Positions 47,611-60,584 of a stretch of 64,000 bases of DNA are shown here, piece by piece. The position numbers and the translations under genes were made by a program. Origin of the DNA: Drosophila miranda (Eukaryota > Arthropoda > Insecta > Diptera > Drosophilidae); the NCBI RefSeq assembly GCF_003369915.1, contig NW_022881603.1, positions 30,253,522 through 30,317,521 on the forward strand. Reading direction: 5' to 3'. A model generated the notes under the pieces. It was not told the origin of the DNA and did no database searches. It worked only from the letters and a program-made list of their open reading frames with translations. Numbering within the stretch: the first letter of the stretch is position 1; each line of letters starts with the position of its first letter.

Positions 47611-48708
47611 CGAGGGGAACGTTGTGAGTTGCTGCGGACACCGAAACTCTACGGTTATACCCGATACTAAGTCAGTATGACTCTCCTCCGGCAGACGCCG
47701 CTAATATTAAACGACACGACAAAGAGTGCGTGCGAGAGAGACGGAAAATCAGTCTGAGCGTGACGTCGGGCGCTGCGTAGCCACTGCAAATTGATTTGTT
47801 CCTATTGGCTATAAAAATGATCTGATCTGATCCAGATTCAGCAATCTGATAGATAACCATTATCTATGATTCTGCGTTTTTAGTTTTCTCGAATGTACAA
47901 TATTGTGGAAGCAACAGATTTTCGACCTTTGTGTGGGCGGAAGGGGGTGGGGCGAAATTTTGAGATACACGTTTTATAGTTAGATCTAACAGGATTGCGG
48001 ATATCAAATTTGGATACTCTAGCCTTAATAGTCTCTGAGATTTTTGAATATCCCCAGATTTTCGTCCTTTGCGGGGGCGGAAGGGGGTGTGGCGAAATTT
48101 TGAAACAAACTCGTCTCGGTCCGATATATGAGGAGTGTGGATACCAAATTTGGTTGCTCTAGCTTTTGTAGTCTCTGAGATCTAGGCGCTAATGTTTTAC
48201 TCTAAGCAAAGCCGCCTATGCTACGTGTGTGTTAGAGAGAGACAGGGCGAGAAAAAATGAAATTGTTTTCTTGATGCTGGCTATAATAATAATACGATCC
48301 AATTCAGATTGCGCAGTCTTAAAGATATGGTCATTCTCTTCAATTCTACGTTTTTGGTTTTCTCATATCTTTAAAATTGTGGATGCCACAGATTTTCGTC
48401 CTTTGTGGGGGCGGAAGTGGGCGGGGCGAAGTTTTGAAATATTTTTGTAGCAGTGACATATCACAGAAGTCTGGATCCAAAACATCGTTGCTCTAGCTCT
48501 TATAGTCTTTGAGCACTAGGCGCTGAAGGGGACGGACAGACGGACAGACGGACGGACGGACAGACAGACAGGGCTCAATCGACTCGGCTATTGATGCTGA
48601 TCAAGAATATATATATACTTTATGGGGTCTGAAACGATTCCTTCTGGACGTTACACACATCCACTTTTACCACAAATCTAATATACCCCAATACTCATTT
48701 CGAGTATT
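47609..48708 (-). mobile_element. Helentron-type element, copy 12
   Basis: Reverse subtype A copy. The final CGGGTATAA is lost where the next partial copy is fused. Confidence 0.88.
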
Positions 48709-49510
48709 TCTCGAATGTGCAATATTGTGGATGCAACAGATTTTCGTCCTTTGTGTGGGCGGAAGGGAGTGGGGCGAAATTTTGAGATACACGTTTTATA
48801 GTAAGATCTAACAGGAGTGCGGATACCAAATTTGGTTACTCTAGCCTTAATAGTCTCTGAGATTTTTGAATATCCCCAGATTTTCGTCCTTTGCGGGGGC
48901 GGAAGGGGGTGTGGCGAAATTTTGAAACAAACTCGTCTCGGTCCGATATATTAGGAGTGTGGATACCAAATTTGGTTGCTCTAGCTTTTGTAGTCTCTGA
49001 GATCTAGGCGCTAATGTTTTACTCTAAGCAAAGCCGCCTATGCTACGTGTGTGTTAGAGAGAGACAGGGCGAGAAAAAATGAAATTGTTTTCTTGATGCT
49101 GGCTATAATAATGATACGATCCAATTCAGATTCCGCTGTCTTAAAGATATGGTCATTCTCTACAATTCTACGTTTTTGGTTTTCTCATATCTTTAAAATT
49201 GTGGATGCCACAGATTTTCGTCCTTTGTGGGGGCGGAAGTGGGCGGGGCGAAGTTTTGAAATATTTTTGTAGCAGTGACATATCACAAGTCTGGATCCAA
49301 AACATCATTGCTCTAGCTCTGATAGTCTTTGAGCACTTGAAGGGGACGGACAGACGGACAGACAGACATGGCTCAATCGACTCGGCTATTGATGCTGATG
49401 AAGAATATATATACTTTATGGGGTCGGAAACGATTCCTTCTGGACGTTACACACATCCACTTTTACCACAAATCTAATATACCCCAATACTCATTTTGAG
49501 TATCGGGTAT
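48709..49510 (-). mobile_element. Helentron-type element, copy 13 (partial, split by an LTR element)
   Basis: Reverse subtype A copy starting internally at TTCTCGAATGTGC. It is interrupted within its terminal GGTATAA by the LTR element; the rest of the terminus resumes at 54047-54053. Confidence 0.88.
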
Positions 49511-49620
49511 TGTAGTGTATTGACACTCAGACTTAAGCACGCGTTGTCTTCAAGATTCTCTTTTATTCTATATCCCTTGGATGGTGTGACCGTATATAGA
49601 TATTAATATAATACCTAACA

Positions 49621-49826
49621 CGCCTCTCCTTAGATGTTTAATATACATGTCATTTACAAATCTATTTTCTTATAACAATTTGATTTGTGTACTTAATCTA
49701 ATTAGCGTATATAAAATTTATGTGATTTCGTATTTTTCTTTCTTCTTAATCTGTTTAGTATTTGTTTCAGTGTTTAATTTGTACATAATTTGATTTCATA
49801 ATTCCTTTCTTTATATTATTTTATTG
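49621..49826 (-). other. 3' untranslated part of the LTR element
   Basis: AT-rich sequence between the pol stop and the 3' LTR. Nothing else seen. Confidence 0.5.
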
Positions 49827-52800
49827 TTAAATACGCTTTACTACCTTCCCTGCCTCACGTGGTCTCAACTCTCTCCTGGTGGGTGTTGGTTGAGAAACTA
49901 TTTGTTCATTGTTGGTTTTGGAATTGTCATCTACTGAACAATTGCTTTCGACATCAGGTGTTTTCGCATTAGGCGATGTATGATTGTTAGTGCTTTGGTT
50001 TCTAATTTGATCCAGGTGACGTTTTATTTCTCTGTTATTGTTCGCCAAAATACAACAATACGAACGCGGGCCCAGTTGTTGTTTTACAGTTGCCTGAGTC
50101 CAGCTTGCTTTGTTAGGATTTTTGTAGTCCCTAACCATAACTTTTTGACCCTTTAAAAATTCTGTGCTTCGTCTACCTTTGTGATTTACAACACACTCAG
50201 TCTGTTTTTTATTTATTATGCTTTCGACCGTAGGTGGTTTTAACAACGAAAATCTTGTTTTTAGTGTACGACCAAAAAATAATTTAGCAGGAGATTCGCC
50301 CGTAGTACAATGAATCGTATTTCGGTAATCGATCAAAAATCTATTTAAAATTGTATTAAAATCTTGTCTTTCATTAGCCTTTATGTTTGCATATAGTGAT
50401 TTCTTAACAGTCTTTACAAAATTTTCTGCTTGACCATTAGTCGCTGGATGTCCTGGAGCAGTAAAAATGTGATTAACACCATTGTTTTTCATAAACGTTT
50501 TAAAATCATCAGAAGTAAACTGTCGTCCATTGTCACTAACTAACACGTCTGGTAAACCATATCGACAAAATACTTCTCTAAGCTTGTTGATAGTAAACAA
50601 TGAAGTTATTTCCTTCGTTTTGAATACTTCTGCCCATTTTGTATAAGAATCTATAATAACCAATAAATGAAAACCTCTAATTGGTCCTGCAAAGTCTATG
50701 TGTACTCGACTCCAAGCCTTTCCTGTGGATTTCCACGGTATTAACAGACTCTTTTCTGGACTTGATTGTAGTTCCTGACAAGGAATACAATCTCGAATTA
50801 ATTTCTCAATTTCAGAATCCATGCAAGGCCACCACACATAAGAACGTGCTAACATTTTGGTTTTTACTATTCCCAAATGCGATGCATGAAATTCTGCTAA
50901 AATAGCTTGTCTCAGTTTGGTTGGAATTACTACTCTGTGTCCCCATAAGATACAATCATATTCCACTGAAAGTTCATTTGTTTTAGAGATGTAGGCAGAA
51001 AACTCGCTGCCTTTTAATCTTGTCTTCGAACCAGTGTTAATTGCCTCACAAACTTTTGATAATATTGGGTCACGTCGTGTTTCACGAGCTATTTCTTTGA
51101 AGCTAATTTTGAACACCTTTTCGGACTGTATAAAATGTATGTAATTATAGTCTTCGTTTGGTACAGCCGTTTCCCATTGACGCATTCTTGAGAGTCCATC
51201 TGCTATATTTAAGGTCCCTTTTATGTGTTCAACTGTATATTGAAAACCTGACAAAGTCAGTGCCCATCTTTGCATTCGTGCAGAGGCCATCAATGGAAGT
51301 CCTTTCAGGTCTCCAAATATGCTTAGTAATGGTTTGTGATCTGTTCGAAGGATGAACTTGTTTCCTAAAAGATACTGTCTTAATTTACTCACACAGAACA
51401 CTATAGCCAGGGCCTCTTTCTCGATTGTACTGTAATTATGCTCGCTTTTGGATAATGCTCTTGATACAAATGCTATTGGTTTGATATCTTCATTGCATTT
51501 ATGTGATAAAACACCTGAAACTGCATGACTGCTAGCATCAGTCGTTAATACTAACGGTTGATCTGGGTTGTAGTGAACTAAAACTTGTTCAGAAGTTACT
51601 TCTTTCTTTACCTCTTCATATGCACTCTGACATTCGCGTGTCCAATTAAATTTTGTATTTTTCTTTAATAATGCATATAAAGGACTCATTATCTGAGCGA
51701 AATTATTGATAAACTTTGAATAATAATTTACCATGCCTATGAAAGCTCTAAGCTGTGATACGTTTTCCGGAGCCGGTGCAAACAATACACACGCAACTCT
51801 ATCATTGTTTTTGCTCAGTCCTATCCTGTCAATTGAAAATCCTAGGTAACAAATTTTGGATTTAAAGAACTCACATTTCTTGTCATTTAATTTAAGTCCA
51901 ACTGATTTCAGTTTTCTAAGTACAGCTTTTAGGTTTGAAATATGTTCTTGAAGATCTCGTCCTGTAACTGTTATGTCATCTTGATAAACCACAACTCCTC
52001 GCATACCCTGAAACAACCCTTCCATTGTTTTTTGAAAAATAGCTGCTGCAGTTTTTATACCAAATGGTAAGCGTTTAACTTTCAATAGTCCAATATGTGT
52101 GCTCCAAGTACACAAATTTTGAGATTGCTCATCTAAATTTAGCTGATTGTAAGCATTTGACAGGTCAAGTTTTGAATACAGTGTACCCCCTTCAAGCGCT
52201 GCAAAAATGTCGTCTATTCGAGGTAGTGGATACTTTACGTCGACTAAAGACCGGTTTAATGTAACCTTATAGTCACCACAAATTCGTATGTCACCGTTTG
52301 GTTTTAAAATCGGTACCAAAGGTGTTGCCCATTCAGAACTAACAACTTGCTCTAAAATTCCATCATCTATGAATTTTCGTAACTGCACTTCAATCTTTTC
52401 TTTCCATGCTAATGGTACTGACCTAGGCTTGAAAAATATTGGTTTTGCATCTTCTTTTAATAGTAACGATATCGTATTCGTAGTATATGAACCTAAACGA
52501 GGCTCAAAAACTTCAGCAAACTCCGATTTAATCTGTTCTGTAATTACAGAATTTGGTTCATTTACGTACACATTGTTCACCTGCATTAACTCAAAATTAA
52601 AAGCTCTCAAAAATGTTCTACCTAGCAAAGGTGGACTCACTGCATTGGTTACAACAACAACAATTTGTTTTTTTAGACCTCGATATTCGATCGTTGCATC
52701 GTACTCACCAATAACTTTGATTGAATCTCCATTGTAATCTACATATGGAACTAGACATTTTCTAAGTGGTCTGCTGGTATTTAAGCTTTCGTAAAATGTT

Positions 52801-53857
52801 TTTGGAACCAATGTGCACGGTGCACCAGTGTCGCAAGCAATTTTCGTTATGTTTCCATCAATTTTTACAGGTAAATAATATACTCCATTAGTTGAGGTTG
52901 TATCAACGCTATAGATAGAAAAGTTATAATTATCATTATCAAAATTATTATCAGAATAGGTGTCATGTTTTGTTTGAGATACATAATTTACGGATTTTTT
53001 TGATTTATTTTTACAAATGCTCGCCAAGTGACCTGTTTTTCCACAGCTGTGACATTTGCATGCCTTATACTTGCAATTGTTTGAGTTATGATTTCGCCAG
53101 CCACAGTGTGTGCATGGCTGCTGCTTCTTTTCTCTGCCAGCGTCGCAGTCGTTTTCGCCGTCGCCGTCACCGTCGCTTCTGCCGCCTCTGTAACTCACGT
53201 TTCGGTTGCCCTTGAAATGACTTCTGCCGTTGCTCTTTGCTTGATCTCTGTTCTCGCCTCTTTGCCTCTGCCATTGACTAGTCCCGTTCTTTTGATGCAT
53301 GTAGTTGACGTTGTGTTCTGTCTTCCTTGTGCTGATCTTCGTCTCCATGATCATCGCCTTCTTGAGTGCATCAGCCAGAGTTAGATTTGCGTCTTCTTCA
53401 CATATTCTTTCATATATAGGGTTGGGAAGGCTCATCACAAATTGGTTTAATACAAACGCTTCCAGATTTGAGCCAAATTTGCATTCCAATGCCAATTGTT
53501 TAACTCGAGCATACCACTCCGCTACAGTCTCATCTTCACTTTTTGTGGACATGTGAAATTTTTTTCTTTCTCTGAATATGAGTGTAGGTGGTGTGTAGTG
53601 TGTTTTTAAAATTTCACATAATTCTTTGTATGCTTTTGATACGGGTGATACCGGATTGCACAAACTATGTAGTACAGTGTAAGCCGCTGTACCGATCGAC
53701 TTCACAAAACTGCCTTTTTTGTGTTTTCCTCTTTCACATTCAATTCGCACAAATGTATGTCGAATTTTTCCTTCCAAATGCAGAACGTTTCTTGGTGTGG
53801 CGAAAACTCAGCAATTGTTGCCATTTGATAGAATGTTGGTGCTTCATTTTCCGTCAT
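49827..53857 (-). CDS. gag-pol: Gag-Pol polyprotein of the 4.5-kb LTR element
   Basis: A single 1,316-codon frame (53777-49827) carries most domains. In order: Gag capsid region; two CCHC knuckles (CTHCGWRNHNSNNC and CHSCGKTGHLASIC); protease (DTGAPCTLVP); reverse transcriptase with YQDDI; RNase H (TTDASSHAVSG, RTDHKPLLS, ADGLSR); integrase zinc finger (HASHLG...CIPC); and catalytic core (HIDFAG, SDNGRQF, NGQAENFVK). Gag and Pol are fused in one frame rather than overlapping. The natural start is probably the ATG at 53857, whose frame runs for about 50 codons and then meets a stop near 53704. The long frame is in a different register there, so a single-base indel splits the Gag N-terminus. 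The rest looks intact and recent. Confidence 0.9.
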
Positions 53858-54053
53858 GTTGCTATTCATATATTATATGCACTTTTAACATGTGTATGTA
53901 TATTAATACGTTTTATTTTATCCTCGTCGCCAATTATGTAGTGTATTGACACTCAGACTTAAGCACGCGTTGTCTTCAAGATTCTCTTTTATTCTATATC
54001 CCTTGGATGGTGTGACCGTATATAGATATTAATATAATACCTAACAGGTATAA

Positions 54054-55957
54054 TAATAAATCCCGGCTCTATAAAAAGTACCAGAAGTCGGGCTCCACGT
54101 TGGCCTTAGCTCTATACTCCTCCGCTCGCTCTCTGTTCCTTGCCATCAATAGTCAGTGTTATAATCATTACCTTTCACAATGTAGTAGTAACTTTCGTAG
54201 TGATCCGAAAAAATTCTATTCGTTTGTTAACTCTAAGCGCAAGTCAAACGTTTTTCCTCCGTCCCTTCATTACCAGAACAAAACAGTAGCTTCTGCTGTT
54301 GGTATTGCAAATTTATTCGCTAACTTTTTCCAAGCAACGTACTCGTCTCATATTTACAACGCATCCACTCCGTATCCGTACCAGCTACCTCAAGCTAACA
54401 GCATTTTTCTGCCCTTTTTCGAGGAAAGCGTTGTTCTGGAAGGTTTGTCATCTATGGACATATCGTTTTCAGCGGGTCCAGATAAGGTACCAAGTTGCAT
54501 CTTAAAACACTGTGCCCAGTCCCTTTGCAAGCCCTTGACCTTTCTCTTCAACCTCTCCTTGGAACAGTCTTGTCTCCCAGTAATTTGGAATGAGTCCTAC
54601 ATCATTCCGCTTCACAAAAAAGGTTCAAGATCAAACATTGAAAACTATCGTGGTATCGCAAAGCTTTCCGCCATCCCAAAGCTTCTTGAGTTCCTGGGCA
54701 CCCGGCAACTGCAACAGCTTTGTTGCAGCTTGATATCTCCGTCGCAACACGGTTTTTTCAGACATCGTTCAACATCGACTAACCTTCTTGAGTTTTCTAA
54801 CCTAATCCACCGTGGTTTTCAAATTGGTTTGCAGACGGATGTAGTTTTTACGGACTTCAGCAAGGCATTCGATTCTGTGAACCATGCTCTGCTTATTCAC
54901 AAGCTCTCTTTATTAGGGTTCCCAACGAATCTTCTAGATTGGATTTTGTCTTATCTCTCTAACCGTACTCAACGTGTTTTGTTTTCTAACGTGTTGTCAA
55001 ATACTGTTAATGTTACTTCAGGTGTGCCACAGGGAAGTCATCTGGGCCCGCTTCTGTTTATTTTATTTGTGAATGACCTTCCTCAAGTTATAACATACTC
55101 TACTACTCTAATGTATGCTGATGATGTCAAAATCTGTGGTGTTCAACTAATCTTCTTTTTCTGAACCTTTCCAAATGCAAACTTATGACATTTTACGGTC
55201 GCGCTCCACATTTTGTCCCATATGTTCTATGAAATCATGTCCTTGAGCGAATTTCGAGTTCAAATGACCTCGGAGTCCTTTTTGATCATAAGATGTGTTT
55301 TAACACCCATATAGCTGCAACTGTAAATAAAGCTAAGGGTGTTTTAGCGTTCATCAAGCGTTGGTCCAAGGAGTTTGACGACCCGTACGTTACGAAACAA
55401 CTGTACATCTCGTTAGTGCGTCCTATATTGGAGTATTGTTCTTGTGTGTGGAGCCCGCAGTATAAAGAGCAGCAGGCTGTTATTGAATCCGTGCAAAAGC
55501 AATTTTTAATTTCTCCCTTCGGAACTTTAACTGGGACTCGGGTTGAATCTTGCCACCCTACCGGTCTAGGCTAAATCTTATTGACCTGCCGTCGTTGCAC
55601 CATCGCAGATTATGCAATGGCGTAATGTTCGTGCACAAGCTCCGTCTTGGGACTGTTGACTCCCAAACTCTCTTGGGTCAGATTGACTTGGCCGTTCCAT
55701 CTAGACCTACCCGTACTTTTAGGCCTATCCGTCTACCCATATGTAGGTCTAATTATGCTGATCATGAACCTTTTAGGGTTTTATGCCATAATTATAACTC
55801 CCTCTGTCAAACCCTATCCCCTGAACTTTCTCTTAAACTAATTGCGTGCAATATTTATAATCATTTAAATTTAGCTAACTTTTAACTTATCTTTTTCCGC
55901 CATTAGTAACTAAGTACCATTATTAACAGATAATTTGTTAATTTAATAAATAAATAA
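54054..55957 (+). pseudogene. 5'-truncated Jockey/CR1-superfamily LINE
   Basis: Reverse-transcriptase fragment of a non-LTR retrotransposon, about 1.9 kb. The frame 54100-55164 has RT motifs (PLHKKGS, NYRGIAKLSAIPKLLE, TDFSKAFDSVNH, SGVPQGSHLGP, and catalytic YADD). Downstream frames continue the post-RT region (LYISLVRPILEYCSCVWSPQ) but are broken by a deletion just after YADD (about 55137) and frameshifts near 55,240 and 55,520. The copy ends in TAAA repeats at about 55944-55962. The endonuclease and ORF1 are absent. It abuts the split Helentron-type end. Confidence 0.85.
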
Positions 55958-55962
55958 ATAAA

Positions 55963-56863
55963 TACGATTTTGCTTGCTTTTCTATGTCTAATGAATTTAC
56001 ATGTGAGTCAGGGGGTTGTATTTTGCATTCGGTAGTCGTTTCACTCAAGAACAAGACCCTTTTACACCAAAAAATAAATTTTGGCTTTGGTCGGACCACA
56101 GGATGTTTATCCATTTTCTTTGGCCCAACTTTAGAGCTATTTTCATACCAAACTTTTTTTGCCCTATGCCTTCCCGTGAGAAGTGGAATTTTCCTCGGAC
56201 TACGAGTACCCATTTTACGTTCTTGTAAACAAGATCTAACTTTCCTGGTACTTGACGATTTTTTAAGATCCTTGCTTTAGCTCTGTGGCCGACTTAAATG
56301 GGTCCTCCTTGCTCTCACGAACCAGTAGTTTTACCAGAAATGGGAATATCGCGGCCTTTCTTCCACGTGTTTCTTGTTGGAAACATATTTCAAAGCATTG
56401 CTAATCATTTCTTTTGAACAACCGACAATTTGCCCCACCTTGGCATAGGTCCTGCCTTCTGAAATAAAAGTTTTGATCCTTTGGCTTTTTTCTTCACTTT
56501 AGTGCTTTCCAAGACCCATAACAAATTAAATATTGTAACTTTCTTGTCACAATCACCTAAAGCCACCGATTTTTAATTCAGTCAAGAACTTAAAATATCA
56601 AGAAGCTCCGAAAAGTAGAAGCTTTTACATAAAACAGTTACTGGTGCTATTTTTGTTGGTGCTCCATTTCGCTCCTCTTTTGCAAAATTGCCTAAAGTTA
56701 TAAGAACCGTTAGAATTGAGAGAGTAAGCACACTTCTCTCAGAGAGGAGACATATAAAGCTACATTATATTGCAGTAAAGTCCAGCAAATATTGGACAGT
56801 GGTCTTGTTTTGAAGGAATAAAGACGGACGTCCCTACTGGTGCTATTTTTTTCGGCGCCACTG
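55963..56863 (-). pseudogene. Tc1/mariner-like transposon relic
   Basis: The right end is GGCGCCACTG followed by TA, so on - it opens TA-CAGTGGCGCCGAAAAAAA. An internal repeat of the end motif (CTGGTGCTATTTTT at about 56640 and 56837) resembles the IR-DR ends of Paris/Minos-type Tc1 elements. Minus-strand frames with stops contain degraded transposase (a WSDQS-like version of the WSDES catalytic stretch near 56095). The other end is missing at the LINE boundary. Confidence 0.65.
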
Positions 56864-57235
56864 TACATATTTCTAACAGATTTAATTTTAGGCGGGGAAC
56901 ATGGATGTGACTTAATTACTTAAAAGACTTGAAATTAAGTCATATCAAGTCGACTCGAAGGTCAGATTAATTTTTGACCCCATTTAATATATAATGGCCT
57001 CCTCGTGGTGTTCCCTGGGTACCGATCTTCAATCGGGAGCCAATTTGAGCGGCGACTTTAAGTACATTTGTATGTATTTACGTATATATATGTAGTTACA
57101 TATATGAACATTCTTAAGGCATATCCTCTATTTATAGAAAGAAATATATATATTTATGCAAATTTATTTAAGTATATATATATTTTTTCTTATATTGTAT
57201 ATTTAGATACATCATTGTTTTAGTTAAAATAAACA
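56864..57235. other. Spacer including a dispersed AT-rich repeat
   Basis: The last about 90 bases match, inverted, the block near 46139-46230. No gene. Confidence 0.45.
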
Positions 57236-58355
57236 AACGAGGGGGAACGTTGTGAGTTGCTGCGGACACCGCAACTCTACAGTTATACCCGATACTTAGT
57301 CAGTATGGCTCTCCTCCGGCAGACGCCGCTAATATTAAACGACACGACAAAGAGTGCGTGCGAGAGAGAGAGAAAATCAGTCTGAGCGTGACGTCGGGCG
57401 CTGCGTAGCCAGTGCAAGTTGATTTGTTCCTTTTGGCTACAAAAATGATCCGATCTGATCCAGATTCAGCAGTCTGATAGATATGGTCATTATCTATGAT
57501 TCTGCGTTTTTAGTTTTCTCGAATCTGCAATATTGTGGATGCAACAGATTTTCGTTCTTTGTGTGGGCGGAAGGGGGTGGGGCGAAATTCTGAGATATAC
57601 GTTTTATAGTGAGATCTAACAGAAGTGCGGATACCAAATTTGGTTACTCTAGCCTTAATAGTCTCTGAGATTTGTGGATGCCCCAGATTTTCGTCCTTTG
57701 CGGGGGCGGAAGGGGGTGTGGCGAAATTTGGACACGAAACGGTCCAGGTCCGATATCACAGGAGTGTGGATACCAAATTTGGTTGCTCTGGCTCTTATAG
57801 GTTCTGAGATCCTTGAACTCATATTTTGCAATTGGCAAAACCAAACATGAAACCTGTGTGTTAGAGAGAGACAGAGCGAGAAAAAATGAAATTGTTTTCT
57901 TGATTCTGGCTATAATAATTATACGATCTGGTTGACATTTTACACTCTAGAACATATAGTCATCCTCTACGATTCTGCATTTTTGGTTTTATCGTATCTT
58001 TAAAAATGTGGATGCCACAGATTTTCGTTTTTTGTGGGGGCGGAAGTGGGCGGGGCGAAGTTTTGAAATATTTTTGTAGCAGTGACATATCACAGAAGTC
58101 TGGATCCAAAACAACGTTGCTCTAGCTCTTATAGTCGTTGAGCACTAGGCGCTGAAGGGGACGGACGGACGGACGGACGGACGGACGGACGGACAGACGG
58201 ACAGACAGACAGGGCTCAATCGACTCGGCTATTGATGCTGATTAAGAATATATATACTTTATGGGGTCGGAAACGATTCCTTCTGGACGTTACACACATC
58301 CACTTTTACCACAAATCTAATATACCCCAATACTCATTTTGAGTATCGGGTATAA
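57236..58355 (-). mobile_element. Helentron-type element, copy 14
   Basis: Full-length reverse subtype B copy, 1,120 bp, with both termini and an expanded GGAC tract at about 58159-58195. Confidence 0.9.
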
Positions 58356-58863
58356 AAACATCGTAGCCATAAATTTTCTATTGTCCCATTTCGGTGGCTT
58401 CGGTGTCTTTTGGGGTAGCACGATTTCATATCACTTCTGGGCCCCTAAGGCGCTGATACATAGAAATATACATATCACTATGTCTAGAGCATCATACGGG
58501 ACTCCTTCGATTGGGTGCGAGTGCGAGGTTCAAACACTTGAACGGATGGTCTTATATACATGTATTCATGCCCTGGTCTCTTGTACTAAGTGTAATCTAT
58601 AGATGATTCTGATAAGATTCGATTCGCGACGGATATAAGTACATACATAGGTATGTACATATGTACCTACTGTCACCTAGACACCTCACGGGCTGTCCAC
58701 GTGGCGCGTAAGTGGCCTCCCTGGGTTTTCTCGGCAGAGTCGAGAGCTCTGCTCTAGTGACGTCCGCCGCCCGAGCGTGTTTGAGTGTCTCGATCGCTGG
58801 CCAGCCAGCGGCTCGGGGCTTGCGGCTTGCGCCGGCGCTACAGCACAACCCCCAGCCACACCG
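58356..58863 (+). other. Upstream region of the TATA-promoter gene
   Basis: GC-rich toward the right end; contains CACGTGGCGCG at 58698-58708 (E-box core). No coding sequence recognised. Confidence 0.4.
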
Positions 58864-58900
58864 TATAAATGGAGTCCCAGCGCCGATTCAGCGTTCAGTC
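58864..58900 (+). promoter_or_regulatory. Core promoter: TATA box and initiator
   Basis: TATAAA at 58864-58869 and TCAGTC initiator at 58895-58900 put the likely start at about 58897, 33 bases from the TATA start. This is a normal focused Drosophila promoter. The leader continues to the ATG at 59330. Confidence 0.75.
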
Positions 58901-59120
58901 GGTCTGAAATTGTGGCGAGAGCGCGGTACTAAACGGTAGCATCCGTCGAGCGGCAGAGAATCGTAACCGAAATCGAACTGAAACAGAAATAGAAACAGCA
59001 GCAATTGCTTTGTTGTGGCACCTGGAACAGTAGTTAATATGCTCACATTTTCCTCGATCGAAACCGAATCAGATCGAATTGCTGGCCAGCAGTGAGCGGG
59101 CGGAGAGACTGAATTGCCAC

Positions 59121-59263
59121 GCCACATTAAGAGCGACGAACCATAGAAGTGCTAAAATAACACCCACAACCTCAAACAACCACCACGCCACACCACATTA
59201 AGAGCGACGAACCATAGAAGTGCTAAAATAACACCCACAACCTCAAACAACCACCAACAATTC
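59121..59263 (+). repeat. 71-bp tandem duplication in a 5'UTR
   Basis: The block starting CATTAAGAGCGACGAACC at 59125 recurs at 59196, an offset of 71 bases. The two copies are essentially identical and both lie in the leader of the gene starting at 59330. Confidence 0.85.
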
Positions 59264-59329
59264 TCAACGAAGCTCCACGAATTTACTCCTTATATTAGTA
59301 TCTAGTAGGAATTAAATAGGACATTAAAC

Positions 59330-59411
59330 ATGAAGCTGATGTGCTGTGGTGGGAGCAACGACTCCATGGACCTGAAGAACCCCAAGAAGGATGATGAGGC
59401 CGAGGCCAAAG
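59330..59411 (+). CDS. First coding exon of an unrecognised gene
   Basis: Starts MKLMCCGGSNDSMDL and continues with a lysine/acidic stretch (PKKDDEAEAK); 27 codons plus one base, then donor GTAAGT at 59412. The adjacent cysteines near the N-terminus could be palmitoylated, which would suit a membrane-associated signalling protein, but this is speculative. TATA/initiator promoter upstream. The intron is filled from 59454 by tandem Helentron-type copies and a LINE, and no later exon is visible in the window. I cannot name the gene. Confidence 0.7.
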
Positions 59412-59453
59412 GTAAGTGGAACCACAATGGAATATGGAATGCATTCCATACAA

Positions 59454-60584
59454 AACGAGGGGGAACGTTGTGAGTTACTGCGGACACCGCAACTCTACAT
59501 TTATACCCGATACTAAGTCAGTATGGCTCTCCTCCGGCAGACGCTGCTAATATTAAACGACACGACAAAGAGTGCGTGCGAGAGAGACAGAAAATCAGTC
59601 TGAGCGTGACGTCGGGGGCTGCGTAGCCAGTGCAAATTGATTTGTTCCTTTTGGCTATAAAAATTATCTGATCTGATCCAGATTCAGCAATCTGATAGAT
59701 ATGGTGGTTATCTATGATTCTGCGTTTTTAGTTTTCTCGAATGTGCAATATTATGGATGCAACAGATTTTCGTTCTTTGTGGAGGCGGAAGGGGGTGGGG
59801 CGAAATTCTGAGATATACGTTTTATAGTGAAATCTAACAGAAGTGCGGATACTAAATTTGGTTACTCTAGCCTTAATAGTCTCTGAGATTTGTGGATGCC
59901 CCAGATTTTCGTCCTTTGCGGGGGCGGAAGGGGGTGTGGCGAAATTTTGACACAAAACGGTCAAGGTCCGATATCACAGGAGTGTGGATACCAAATTTGG
60001 TTGCTCTGGCTCTTATAGGTTCTGAGATCCTTGAACTCATATTTTGCAATTGGCAAAACCGACCATGAAACCTGTGTGTTAGAGAGAGACAGAGCGAGAA
60101 ATAATGAAATTGTTTTCTTGATTCTGGCTATAATAATTATACGATCTGGTTGAGATTTTATACTCTAGAACATATAGTCATCCTCTACGATTCTGCGTTT
60201 TTGGTTTTATCGTATCGTTAAAAATGTGGATGCCACAGATTTTCGTCCTTTCTGGGGCGGAAGTGGGCGGGGCGAAGTTTTGAAATATTTTTGTAGCAGT
60301 GACATATCACAGAAGTCTGGATCCAAAACATCGTTGCTTTAGCTCTTATAGTCTTTGAGCACTAGGCACTGAAGGGGACGGACAGACGGACGGACGGACG
60401 GACGGACGGACGGACAGACGGACAGACGGACAGACAGACAGGGCTCAATCGACTCGGCTATTGATGCTGATCAAGAATATGTATACTTAATGGCGGCGGA
60501 AACGATTCCTTCTGGACGTTACACACATCCACTTTTACCACAAATCTAATATACCTCAATACTCATTTTGAGTATCGGGTATAA
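59454..60584 (-). mobile_element. Helentron-type element, copy 15
   Basis: Full-length reverse subtype B copy, 1,131 bp, 42 bases after the splice donor of the upstream exon. First of three fused tandem copies. Confidence 0.9.

Larger units (their letters stand above)
49511..54046 (-). mobile_element. 4.5-kb Metaviridae LTR retrotransposon with 110-bp LTRs
   Basis: Short LTRs 49511-49620 and 53937-54046, starting TGTAGTGTATTG and ending CCTAACA on +, look identical by eye. The 5-bp target duplication GGTAT (49506-49510, 54047-54051) lies inside a Helentron-type end. The coding region is on -. After the 5' LTR the element strand reads TTGGCGACGAGGAT, the likely primer site. No env. One frameshift in gag; otherwise one long open frame. 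Confidence 0.93.
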
